Source: Helicobacter fennelliae
GTDB taxonomy: Bacteria; Campylobacterota; Campylobacteria; Campylobacterales; Helicobacteraceae
Direction of reading: 5' to 3'
NCBI RefSeq assembly: GCF_900451005.1
Contig: NZ_UGIB01000001.1
Span: 1-64,000 of the forward strand
Length of the DNA stretch: 64,000 nucleotides
The notes under the pieces are model-generated. The model was not told the origin of the DNA, ran no database searches, and saw only the letters and a program-made list of their open reading frames with translations. The stretch's first letter is position 1. Every line of letters starts with the position of its first letter. The position numbers were made by a program, and so were the translations under genes. Below, in pieces: positions 39,486 to 48,601 of the stretch.

Positions 39486-39508
39486 TTTAAGTTTAAGTTT
39501 AAGTTTAA
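39486..39508 (+). repeat. TTTAAG tandem repeat upstream of the TupA-like gene
   Basis: 3.8 perfect copies of TTTAAG, in a longer region (39,459-39,533) of degenerate AAGTTTA/AAGTCTA units. It lies in the 5' leader of a phase-variable gene. Confidence 0.8.
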
Positions 39509-39565
39509 AGTCTAAGTTTAGATTTAAAGTTTGAGAGCTTTAATTCTATTCTAAAAGGAGCATTT

Positions 39566-41057
39566 ATGCTATTTTACTTACAACAATGTATAAAGCGATG
39601 TATTCCAAATACATTAAAGAATATAGTGCGACATAATAGATTCTATACAGAGTATATTTTGCCATGGCGTTTAAATTATCAACAAAAAAAAGTTGCAAAA
39701 CTTGATGATGAAACATTTTTAACAATGAGACATAAGCATATATTTGGTTATATTCCTAATTTTAAGAATCCACAAACATTTAATGAAAAAATAGTGCATA
39801 GAATGCTTTATGATAGAAATCCAATATATAGTGCATTAGCTGATAAACTCAAAGCTAGAATCTATATTGCTACTTGTTTGCAAGAGCTTCAAAATACTGC
39901 AAATATATCTCATACATCAAACATATCTGCTACTATGTCTAATACTACTATATCTATTAATACTATGGGGGGGGGGGCAGAGCAAAAGTAATGCTTTAGA
40001 TTCTAAGCATTCAAATCTTTCAGATTCTGTTTCTTATTCAAATCATTTAGAATCTTTACATAAAGTAGATTCTGCAACTTTTAATTCTAATTCCTTAGAT
40101 TCTTTAAATTCAAATTATTCAAATCTTTCTAATCATTTAAAATCTAAAAATTTAGATTTTAGTTTAGATTCTGCTACTCACAAGTTGGATTCTGTTAGTT
40201 TAGATTCTAAGCATTCTCAATCTCTTGATTCTGTTTCTTATTCTAATCATTTAGATTCTAAAAATTTAGATTCTGTTTCAAATCTTTCAGATTCTAATTC
40301 CTTAGATTCTATTAATTTGCATTCCATAGATTCTGCAACTCTTTCTTTACTCTTTATGCCTATTGATGATATACAAGACAAACTCTTTGAGACAAATACT
40401 TGTGAGTTTTTGCCAAAGATTTATGGAATCTATAAGAATGTAGAAGAGATTGATTTTACACATCTTCCACAAAGCTTTGTTTTAAAAACAAATCATGATT
40501 GTGGAGGAGTAGTCTTAGTGCAAGATAAAGATGAGTTTTTAAATAATAAAAAAGTATTTCAAGAATCTATGGATAAATTAAAAAAACATTTAAATACAAA
40601 TTATTATACAAAGACTAGAGAGTGGCATTATGATAATATAGAGCCTAGAGTATTTGTGGAGGAGATGCTTTGTGAAGTGAAAGGTGGAAAATGGAAAGTG
40701 CCAGAGAATTATCGATTATTTTGCTTTAGAGAAAATATATTTATACAAATTGATGATGCTAATTATTCAAATACCCATAAACGATGGTTTTATGATGACA
40801 AATGGAATTTTCAAGTCTTTAGCTACAATATGCCTGTTCGCACAGATGAGATACCAAAGCCAGCGACTCTTGAGGGTATGATAAATATTGCAAAATACCT
40901 ATCAAATTCCATTGATTTTGTGCGTGTTGATTTATATACGATAGGCACAAAAATTATAGCAGGAGAACTAACCCTTACACCTGTGGGTGGAACGGGTAAA
41001 TTTACTCCTAAAATTTGGGATAAAAAACTCGGTGATTTATGGAAGATTAAAGCCTAG
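39566..41057 (+). CDS. Phase-variable TupA-like ATP-grasp protein, OFF frame
   Basis: A TupA-like ATP-grasp (glycosyltransferase-associated) protein, usually found in surface-polysaccharide loci. The N-terminal part ends at 39,991 after 141 residues because of a G11 tract at 39,967-39,977. With G10 the product is 496 residues. The ATP-grasp core appears after a long linker: LPQSFVLKTNHDCGGVV, EPRVFVEEML, and DFVRVDLYTIG. Between the halves lie about 110 residues made mostly of LDS, NLS and SDS repeats, coded by TTAGATTCT-type words; homologues go almost directly from the ADKLKAR region to LPKIYGIYKNVEEID. The RBS is AAAGGAGC. Its acceptor substrate is unknown. Confidence 0.8.
39967..39977 (+). 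repeat. Poly-G tract, G11 (ON at G10)
   Basis: Eleven G in the TupA-like gene, the first being the third base of an ATG codon. One base fewer restores the frame. Confidence 0.95.
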
Positions 41058-41510
41058 ATTTTAGATTCCAAAACAATTCTAGTTTGGATTCTGGATTTTT
41101 TCCTTTTACAATACTTGGGACTTTGGGTTAAAATGACAAAATTATGTGTCACTGCAAGCAATCGTGAGATTGCGTGATAATTTACGATGAGTTTAGATTC
41201 TCTTTTGCTTCGTCCTGCCGTCCTCGCAATGACGATTTAGAATCTAGAATCTATGCAAACACAAAGGAGCGTAAAGAAATCCTCTATTTTTAGCTTATTT
41301 TTGTAGTTTTGCAAGTTTAGCGAGTGAGTCGCACTTTTCGTGCGTCGCAATGAGCTAAACGAAGCAATCTGCAAAAAGAAGCAAAAAGAAGCAAAAAGAA
41401 GCAAAAAGAAGCAAAAAGAGAGGATTTGGATTCTAGAATCTAGAATCTAGAATCCAAAATCCATTTATCACCTTGTCATTCTGGGCTTAATGAAAAGTAG
41501 CATTGAGAAT
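41058..41510. repeat. Intergenic repeat region
   Basis: No gene seen. It holds a family A fragment (about 41,201-41,238: TTGCTTCGTCC...CCTCGCAATGAC), four or five 10-bp tandem units at 41,371-41,420, runs of TCTAGAATCTAGAATC at about 41,430, and a family B fragment GTCATTCTGGGC near 41,475. Confidence 0.7.
41371..41420. repeat. 10-bp tandem repeat (GCAAAAAGAA)x5
   Basis: Four perfect copies and a fifth with a final G, giving 50 bp. Not a CRISPR array because there are no spacers. Confidence 0.9.
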
Positions 41511-41960
41511 CTAAAGCAAATCAAGTATAAACTGTGCGTGGGCTTTGGCTCTAACATTATAAAAAGCATGCAAAATGATTCCATTTTGTATCACAAAAGT
41601 TGATCGGATAATCCCCATAACCTCCTTGCCATACATCATCTTTTTGCCAAACGCACCATACAAACTTGCCACTTTTTTGTCAGGATCGCTAAGCAAAATA
41701 TGCTTGAGATTGTGCTTTTGGATAAAGTTTTGATGAGATTTTGGGCTATCTGGACTGATACCTATCACGACAGCATTTTTTTTGATAAATTCATCAAGCA
41801 ACGCACTAAAATCGCTCGCCTCCAAGGTGCAGCCCGGCGTATTGTCTTTGGGATAAAAATACACAATAAGTGTTTTGCGTCCAAAATCTTTGAGGCTTAT
41901 CTCCGCTCCATCATTATTTGGAAGTGCAAAATCTGGCGCTTTATCATTAGGCTTTAGCAT
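41511..41960 (-). CDS. bcp: Peroxiredoxin, Bcp/PrxQ type
   Basis: 149 residues. The peroxidatic Cys is in NTPGCTLEASDF; the usual second Cys five residues later is missing, so this is a 1-Cys-like form. It reduces peroxides with thioredoxin. Located 4 bp after lutC; the pairing bcp-lutC is the same as I recall in H. pylori. Confidence 0.93.
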   Translation of the reverse strand: MLKPNDKAPDFALPNNDGAEISLKDFGRKTLIVYFYPKDNTPGCTLEASDFSALLDEFIKKNAVVIGISPDSPKSHQNFIQKHNLKHILLSDPDKKVASLYGAFGKKMMYGKEVMGIIRSTFVIQNGIILHAFYNVRAKAHAQFILDLL

Positions 41961-41963
41961 AAT

Positions 41964-42590
41964 TTATCCAAATAGCACAACGCTAACAGCTTGCGGTCCA
42001 TGCACGCCAAAAACGGTCTGAAGCTCAATATCTGCAGTCCGAGAAGGTCCAGCCACAAAAATCATATTAGTCGGCAATGCTTTATCCTGCGTGTCTTTGA
42101 GCTTTTGGATTCCGTCATAAATGCTTGAGACGATATTATTTTTGTGTAGCAAAATCACACATCTTGGAGTGATAAGTGAAGCGAGCCGTGGTGAGCGCAC
42201 ATCTGATCGAAGCCCTACAATGCCTAAATTTGCCACCCCACAAATTGCTTCAATAATGCTTGTATCTGTGTCAAAAAGCTCTTCTCTTAGCTCCTCTACA
42301 CTTTTGTCATAATCAAGATAATCAAAGCCATCAATTTTTTGACAAGGAAGATTCTGCGTCCAAAGAATCCTTTGAGAATCCAAATCCCTAAACACTTCCG
42401 CAAGGCTAGAATCTAAATCCGCCACATCATACACCTTCGCTCTATTGGCTTCTTGCAGGGTTTTGTATTGTTGGATAAGATCGCTTTGCTGATTAGAGTA
42501 AGGTTGCTCGTAATGTGCTTCGGCTTTTGTGATTGTATTTTTATTCAATGCGTGTTGCACATTTTTTAGTATTGAATGTTTGCTACTCAT
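41964..42590 (-). CDS. lutC: L-lactate oxidation complex subunit LutC
   Basis: 208 residues of DUF162/LUD domain, with the C-terminal signature FVAGPSRTADIELQTVFGVH. LutABC oxidises L-lactate to pyruvate as an iron-sulfur complex. It overlaps lutB by 8 bp. A lutR or lactate permease gene is not seen nearby. Confidence 0.9.
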   Translation of the reverse strand: MSSKHSILKNVQHALNKNTITKAEAHYEQPYSNQQSDLIQQYKTLQEANRAKVYDVADLDSSLAEVFRDLDSQRILWTQNLPCQKIDGFDYLDYDKSVEELREELFDTDTSIIEAICGVANLGIVGLRSDVRSPRLASLITPRCVILLHKNNIVSSIYDGIQKLKDTQDKALPTNMIFVAGPSRTADIELQTVFGVHGPQAVSVVLFG

Positions 42591-44043
42591 AAATCACTCC
42601 TTGTAATTGCTTGACTTTAGAATCTAAATTACCATTGATTGTGGGTAAATCTCTGTATTTGCTCCATTGCTTAAGTCCGGGAATAAGAGGCGCAAAAACC
42701 TTGCCTACATTGCCAAAATAATGCACGAATTTTAATGCAAATCTCCATTGTTTTGGGCTTGTAGCGACCATACTAAAGTATTTCATTGCTTGTTGTTCTT
42801 TTTTGTTTGGGGTGATGTGCTCAGAGGCATACACCAAGCCTCTACCTTCTTTGGCTTTCTCACTTCTAAGATCTCGTATCAGCTCTGCAAGCGGAATCTG
42901 CACCGGGCATACCTCGCTACATCTTCCACAAAGCGAGCATAGATTTACCATATAGCCATACTGCTTGAGCCCAAAAAGTTGTGGTGAGATGACTTCGCCT
43001 ATTGGTCCGGGATATGTGCTAAGGTAGGCATGCCCGCCGATTTTGTCATACACAGGGCAGTGATTGAGGCAAGTGCCACAGCGGATACAGCTTAGTGCAC
43101 GGTAAAATTTAGAATCTGCCAAAATATTTGATCTATGGTTATCAAGCATAATGATATGCACTTCTTTTGGTCCGTCTTTTTCGCCCTCTTTTCTAGGTGA
43201 AGAGATGATGTTATTATACGCAGTGATAGGCGCACCCACAGCTGATGGAGCAAGCAAGCTAACTAATATACTCGCATCCTCAAAACTTTCAACGATTTTT
43301 TCTATACCACAAATAGCGACATGCACATCGCAAGCTGTGGTGCTCATTCTGCCATTGCCTTCGTTTTCTATGAGCCAAACTGCGCCCTCTTTGGCGATTG
43401 CAAAATTCACCCCGCTTAGCCCCATTTTAAAATCTTTGAACTCTTTGCGTAAATGCACTCTTGCGATATTATTGAGCTTTTCTGGCTCGGATTCTAGTGG
43501 AGCGTTGAGCTTGTTTTTGAATATCTCGCCGATTTGATAGCGGTTTTTGTGAATCGCAGGTGCGACAATATGCACAGGTGGCTCATCAATGAGTTGGATA
43601 ATAAGCTCACCTAAATCTGTCTCAACCGCTTCTACGCCCTTTTTCTTAAGGTAGGCATTGAGGTGGATCTCTTCGCTTGCCATTGATTTGCCTTTGAGAA
43701 TCTTAGTGATATTTTTTTGCTTAGCAAGATTGTAAATGATTTCATTTGCGTCATCTGGCGAGCTCGCCCAATGGATTTTGATACCATTTGCAGTGGCGTT
43801 TTTTTCAAACTCTTCAAGCAAATAATCAAGCTGAGAGAGGGCTTTGAGCTTTACATTTCTGCCCTTTTTACGTAACCCTTCCCAATCAGTAAATCTTGTC
43901 GTGATAAGATTTTTGCGATTTGTCTTAAGCGTAGTCATACAGCTTTTGAGATTTTTGCGCAATTGCTCATCGCTTAGCTTTTGTAATACCTCTTCCTCAT
44001 AATTGGAATGTGTTTGGTTAGAATGTGCTTGAATATCGCTCAT
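42583..44043 (-). CDS. lutB: L-lactate oxidation complex subunit LutB
   Basis: 486 residues with a LUD domain followed by two ferredoxin-type clusters (CIRCGTCLNHCPVY and CSLCGRCSEVCPV) near residues 315 and 372. Middle gene of the lutA-lutB-lutC operon, with 1 bp to lutA and an overlap with lutC. Confidence 0.93.
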   Translation of the reverse strand: MSDIQAHSNQTHSNYEEEVLQKLSDEQLRKNLKSCMTTLKTNRKNLITTRFTDWEGLRKKGRNVKLKALSQLDYLLEEFEKNATANGIKIHWASSPDDANEIIYNLAKQKNITKILKGKSMASEEIHLNAYLKKKGVEAVETDLGELIIQLIDEPPVHIVAPAIHKNRYQIGEIFKNKLNAPLESEPEKLNNIARVHLRKEFKDFKMGLSGVNFAIAKEGAVWLIENEGNGRMSTTACDVHVAICGIEKIVESFEDASILVSLLAPSAVGAPITAYNNIISSPRKEGEKDGPKEVHIIMLDNHRSNILADSKFYRALSCIRCGTCLNHCPVYDKIGGHAYLSTYPGPIGEVISPQLFGLKQYGYMVNLCSLCGRCSEVCPVQIPLAELIRDLRSEKAKEGRGLVYASEHITPNKKEQQAMKYFSMVATSPKQWRFALKFVHYFGNVGKVFAPLIPGLKQWSKYRDLPTINGNLDSKVKQLQGVIYE

Positions 44044-44044
44044 G

Positions 44045-44770
44045 TTATGCTCCTATTCTTTGTGTCAAAAAATCATACAAATGCATAGCTTTGATCGCAA
44101 CGCCCTGCTTTTTCATAGCTCCTGAGATATTAAGCAAACAGCCCGCATCTCCTGCGATAAGATACTCAACTTTTTGATTTTGTATGTCAAGGATTTTTTC
44201 GCTTACCATTGCGTTTGAAATCTCTGGCTCTTTTATGCTAAAAGTCCCTCCAAACCCGCAACACTCCTCTTCACGCTCTAATTCTATAAGCTCGACATTT
44301 TTAAGCTGTCTTAGCAATGTTTTTGCATGAGGGATGCACTTTGCTACGCGCAATGCGTGGCAATTACTATGCCAAGTGATTTTGGTATGCTCTCCTGTGT
44401 CAGTGTAGCGCACCTGAAGCTTACCGACCAAAAATTCACTCACTTCATAGATTCTGCTTGCAAATTCCCTAGCTCTTACTTCATCTGGCGTATCTGCAAA
44501 AAGCTCTATATAATCATGCTTCATCATTCCCGCACAACTCCCGCTAGGAAGCACGATAGGATAATCTTTTTCAAAAAGACTCATATTATAGAGCGCGATT
44601 TTTCTTGTCTCATCATAATACCCAGAGTTAAAGCTTGGCTGTCCGCAACATGTCTGATCTTTTTTGTAGATGATCTCCGCTCCTGCATTTTGTAATAATT
44701 TCATAGCATTGAGGCAGGTATCTGCAAACACACCTGCGCCCATACAAGTAGCAAAAAAATAAACTCGCAT
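44045..44770 (-). CDS. lutA: L-lactate oxidation complex subunit LutA
   Basis: 241 residues with two CCG domains (DQTCCGQPSFNSGY and EEECCGFGGTFSI) that bind a noncubane iron-sulfur cluster in related heterodisulfide reductases. First gene of the operon. The ATG has AGGAAGAAT upstream. Confidence 0.93.
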   Translation of the reverse strand: MRVYFFATCMGAGVFADTCLNAMKLLQNAGAEIIYKKDQTCCGQPSFNSGYYDETRKIALYNMSLFEKDYPIVLPSGSCAGMMKHDYIELFADTPDEVRAREFASRIYEVSEFLVGKLQVRYTDTGEHTKITWHSNCHALRVAKCIPHAKTLLRQLKNVELIELEREEECCGFGGTFSIKEPEISNAMVSEKILDIQNQKVEYLIAGDAGCLLNISGAMKKQGVAIKAMHLYDFLTQRIGA

Positions 44771-44871
44771 ATTCTTCCTTTTTGTGATTTGGTTGTGAAT
44801 GTAAAGTGTAGCATAGTGTAAATACTAATATGTAAAAACGAGAATCTAAAGTATAAAAAAATGTAGCGGTT

Positions 44872-46758
44872 TTATACATTTTGAGTTTTAGATTCTGGTT
44901 GGCTTGCGGATTCTTTTATCTTTGCTATATCACTTTTGACTTTGTTAAAAATCTCTACATCTTGGCTAAGATCTACCCATTTCCACTCCTGCCCGCTTTG
45001 ACGCTTGCCTCCTAATATATCTCCGCCTTTGCGGTATTTGAGATCGATTTCTGCTATATCAAACCCACTTGAATGTGTCGCAAAATCAGCCAACCGCTTA
45101 GAATCTGGATTATGTGTATATAAGAAACAATACCCCTTTAATCCATTACGACTTACGCGCCCGCGCAACTGATGAAGTGTCGCTAAGCCGAGTCGCTCTG
45201 GGGCTATGATGATGATTGTTGAGAGCTTTGGTAAAGAGATTCCCACTTCAATAAGCGTTGTCGCAAGCAAAATATTGCCATTATCTGCAAACTCTTGCAT
45301 AATTTGTTCTTTTTGCTTATCCTGCCCTGAAGTTACATACACGCGCTCAAAATGCTTCTGCCAAAACAAAGCCCCTTCTTCAAGCGAGAGATACTCAATA
45401 ACTTGACTCTCTTCAACTAGCGGATAAATAATTGCTATTTGGTGATTTTTTGCTATTTCGTTTTTGATATGCGCTAAAAGCTCCTTAAAATCAGGCTTTG
45501 AGATGATTTGCGTGCTAATGTCTTTCATAAATGGCATTTCATCAATAATGCTTACATCAATCAAATTAGATTCTAGCATAGCCATAGTGCGCGGAATCGG
45601 CGTTGCTGAAAATTGCAAAATATGGGGTTTTTGAGGCGTTTTGGCATTGTATTGTGTAGCAAGGCTTTCAAGATAGAATCTCTGCTTTGTGCCAAATCTA
45701 TGCTGCTCATCACTCATCACAAGTGCCAAATCCTCCCCATCAATCTCCCTGTATAACAACGCTTGAGTGCCGATGATAAAATCAATATGTCTTCCAAAAA
45801 GCCCGCTTAGCTCATCTTTAGAATCTGAAGTGATGAGTGCTATTTGGATTTGCTTTGGCAAATATAGCTTAGCTTGCTCATATAGCTGTTTAGCAAGGAT
45901 TGTCGTAGGTGCCATAAGGATTGATTTTTTGGGATAGGCTATCATCACACTTGCTAAGATTATGATTGTTTTACCACAGCCCACATCGCCCATTACAAGT
46001 CGCCTTGCTGCTTTTTGGCTTGAGAGATCGTTTGCAATCTGTGCGATGACTCTATTTTGTGCGTTTGTCAGCGCAAATGGAAGAGAATTGATGAAAGCCT
46101 TATAATCACCCCCACATTGAAATTTGGCTTGAAAGGTTGTTTTTTTGCCTTGGAGTGATAAAAAATGATAAAAAACTTCGACATATTTAAGCGCGTAGAG
46201 GTATTTTCCAAAAAATCCATTATGCTTTGTGTATGCGTCAAAAAACGCAAGATTTGGGTGAAAAATCTCTACAATATCTTCAATCACTCTAGAATCTAAA
46301 CCATACGCGCTTAATCCTTCTTTTGTTATGAGCTGATCTAAAGCCTCTTTGATAGTGTTTGATTTGTATTTGATTGATTTAAAAACAGGCACAATAGAGC
46401 CTTTATGCTTTATCACTTTTGGCTGGATCATTGTGTATTGCCCAAATTTTGCACTCAGCTTACCATGGATAAATAGATTCTGCCCGATTGGAAAAAGCTT
46501 TTTGTGAAAGGCTTTTGGGTGAAAAAAAACAAGCTCGATATACTCATCAAAATCTAAGATTCTGCCCTGCACTTTAAATACATTTGGATAGGCATTTGTG
46601 CGTAATATTTCAACCTCAAGCACGCCTTCTGTGCTATCTTGCAAACTTGCCATTGGCAAAGTATTGACATAATCACTTGGCGCACAAATCACAAATTCCA
46701 ACAGATGAGAAAACCCTAGCGCTTTAAGCTTTTTTTCTTTTTGGGTTTGCTCTATCAT
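44872..46758 (-). CDS. recG: ATP-dependent DNA helicase RecG
   Basis: 628 residues. Helicase motif I is GDVGCGKTIIILAS, motif II is MSDEQHRFG and the C-terminal QLRGRVSRNGLKGYCFL is diagnostic of RecG, which reverses stalled replication forks. The protein is shorter than the E. coli form, mainly in the N-terminal wedge region, as is usual in Helicobacter. Confidence 0.93.
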   Translation of the reverse strand: MIEQTQKEKKLKALGFSHLLEFVICAPSDYVNTLPMASLQDSTEGVLEVEILRTNAYPNVFKVQGRILDFDEYIELVFFHPKAFHKKLFPIGQNLFIHGKLSAKFGQYTMIQPKVIKHKGSIVPVFKSIKYKSNTIKEALDQLITKEGLSAYGLDSRVIEDIVEIFHPNLAFFDAYTKHNGFFGKYLYALKYVEVFYHFLSLQGKKTTFQAKFQCGGDYKAFINSLPFALTNAQNRVIAQIANDLSSQKAARRLVMGDVGCGKTIIILASVMIAYPKKSILMAPTTILAKQLYEQAKLYLPKQIQIALITSDSKDELSGLFGRHIDFIIGTQALLYREIDGEDLALVMSDEQHRFGTKQRFYLESLATQYNAKTPQKPHILQFSATPIPRTMAMLESNLIDVSIIDEMPFMKDISTQIISKPDFKELLAHIKNEIAKNHQIAIIYPLVEESQVIEYLSLEEGALFWQKHFERVYVTSGQDKQKEQIMQEFADNGNILLATTLIEVGISLPKLSTIIIIAPERLGLATLHQLRGRVSRNGLKGYCFLYTHNPDSKRLADFATHSSGFDIAEIDLKYRKGGDILGGKRQSGQEWKWVDLSQDVEIFNKVKSDIAKIKESASQPESKTQNV

Positions 46759-46843
46759 TTGTAAAGCGACTCGGCTTTTAGCTTTGTGATAAGAGATGAT
46801 GAGCTTTCAATGACTCTCAATCCTAGCTTTTGCCTATCTTTGC

Positions 46844-48268
46844 CTATTTTTGAAGCTCATGCAATGGCGGATAAGCAAAAAATGTCTTGCGCTCGACAAA
46901 AATCTTTTCATCATCAACAGCATAGGCTTTAATGATGAGATTCTGTTTTGTAACTCCGCTTTGAGTGGCATTATTTGCTGGATTTTTGGAGCGCAAGGTA
47001 ACGACTTTTTTGATTTTTTTGCCCGGCATAACTGAGATGGGCTCCAAAGGCTCAAGGATTTCAAGCGTGTCATTATTGATAAGCTCAAAATAATATTTAT
47101 GCGTCTTAGAATCTGTATTTTGAAACAAAAATGTATAATAATTATCCACTGAACCGCTTGTTTTGCGGATCTCATAGAGTTGCGCGTCTCTATCGATATT
47201 AAGTAGCATTGGCTCTTTTTTGCTTCCGACAAGAATCGCAAAAATAAAAATAATGCTTAAAAACACCATATAAGCGATAGTTTTGAGTCTGAAATATTTG
47301 ATTTTTGAATGTGTCGTTATAGAATTTGGCGAGCTCCATTGCACCAAAGATGGACGATTATAATGCGCCATTACGCTCGTGCAGGCATCAACGCATTCTA
47401 AGCAGTTAATACACTCAAGCTGCATACCTTTGCGTATATCAATGTGTGTAGGGCAGACTTTTACGCATTGCACGCAGTTTGTGCATTCATTTTCTGGATT
47501 CTGCTTTTTGGGCGCAAGGGCATTTTTGATTCCATTTGGCGCATACACCGCGCCACCTCTTTTATTGTCATAAATCGCCATAATCGTATCATTATCATAC
47601 AGCACTGATTGCACCCTGCAATAAGGACAAATATACACACAGAAATTTTCAGCAATCAGCGTAACATCAGCGACCAAAAATAGCGCGATACTAAGCCAGA
47701 ATCCAAGCAGAATCTTATGATTGAGCGGATCGGCGATATAAGTGAAAAAATCATTAGGCCTTACAAAAAGAAACAAAAAATCCGCTGCTGCTACTAATGC
47801 AATCACAGAAAACAAAGCCATTGCGATGATTTTTTTGAGTTTGTTAGAAAACAGCGCATAATCAGGCTTTTTTTGTTTATCAGAAATACGTTTGCGAAGC
47901 CCCAAAAGCTTTGTCTCTATGCCATCTCGATAAATCACACGAAAAATAGTCTGTGGGCAACTCCAGCCACACCACACTCTCCCGCCAAGACTTGTCATAA
48001 AAAAAATCCCAACAAAAAGTAGAATCAACAAAAATGGCATTAAATACAGCTCTTGAACACTAAACACAACCCCAAGCAAATGAAGCTCTCCGCGATCAAA
48101 AGAGAGCAAAAAAATCTGATTGCCATGGATTGAAATAAATGGCAAAATCAAAGCAAAAGCCGTAATGAGCGAATATATCACATATCGTCTTTTGCGATAA
48201 GGCATTTTGGATTTGCTTTGTGTATTTTCTCCTAATGTCTTTTCTGTTGTTTGCGTTGTTTCTTCCAT
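46844..48268 (-). CDS. ccoG: Cytochrome c oxidase accessory protein CcoG/FixG
   Basis: 474 residues. Several membrane helices frame a polyferredoxin region: GWSCPQTIF, CVYICPYCRVQSV, and the two 4Fe-4S motifs ECTNCVQCVKVCP and ECINCLECVDAC. The C-terminal periplasmic part is IgFLN-like. It reduces copper for cbb3 oxidase assembly. No ccoNOQP genes are visible nearby. Confidence 0.9.
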   Translation of the reverse strand: MEETTQTTEKTLGENTQSKSKMPYRKRRYVIYSLITAFALILPFISIHGNQIFLLSFDRGELHLLGVVFSVQELYLMPFLLILLFVGIFFMTSLGGRVWCGWSCPQTIFRVIYRDGIETKLLGLRKRISDKQKKPDYALFSNKLKKIIAMALFSVIALVAAADFLFLFVRPNDFFTYIADPLNHKILLGFWLSIALFLVADVTLIAENFCVYICPYCRVQSVLYDNDTIMAIYDNKRGGAVYAPNGIKNALAPKKQNPENECTNCVQCVKVCPTHIDIRKGMQLECINCLECVDACTSVMAHYNRPSLVQWSSPNSITTHSKIKYFRLKTIAYMVFLSIIFIFAILVGSKKEPMLLNIDRDAQLYEIRKTSGSVDNYYTFLFQNTDSKTHKYYFELINNDTLEILEPLEPISVMPGKKIKKVVTLRSKNPANNATQSGVTKQNLIIKAYAVDDEKIFVERKTFFAYPPLHELQK

Positions 48269-48601
48269 TATCTCTCCTTTATTGTTCCTTGCGCTATTTA
48301 CTTTTACTTTTTGTGAAGTATTCTAAAAACTAAGATTCTAGAATCTATGATTGTTTCAAGTTTGTAAGCTGGCATTATATACCTAAAAATAAGAAAAAAA
48401 TATAAAATTTTTACTTTCTTGCTAATTTTTGCTTTGGCTAAGGTAAGCACGCGGTTTAGATTCTCTATTACAAACACAAAACCAAACGCAAAGAGTCGCA
48501 AAAAGTGGCACTCTTTAAGCTTTTTTTACTTTGCTTTGTAGTAGAATCCACACTCTAAAAAAGCATATTTATATCATCTCACTCATCTTAAGGAATCTTA
48601 A
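48269..48601. other. Intergenic region between ccoG and the ABC-F gene
   Basis: No gene. It must contain both divergent promoters. An AT-rich TTTGCTTTGTAGTAGAATCC stretch lies about 70-50 bp before the ABC-F ATG, with a TAAGGAATC ribosome site just before it. No clear terminator or RNA was seen. Confidence 0.5.

Noticed and set aside
41371-41420. Possible CRISPR array
   Set aside because: The units are adjacent with no spacers, only 10 bp long and without palindromic repeat features.
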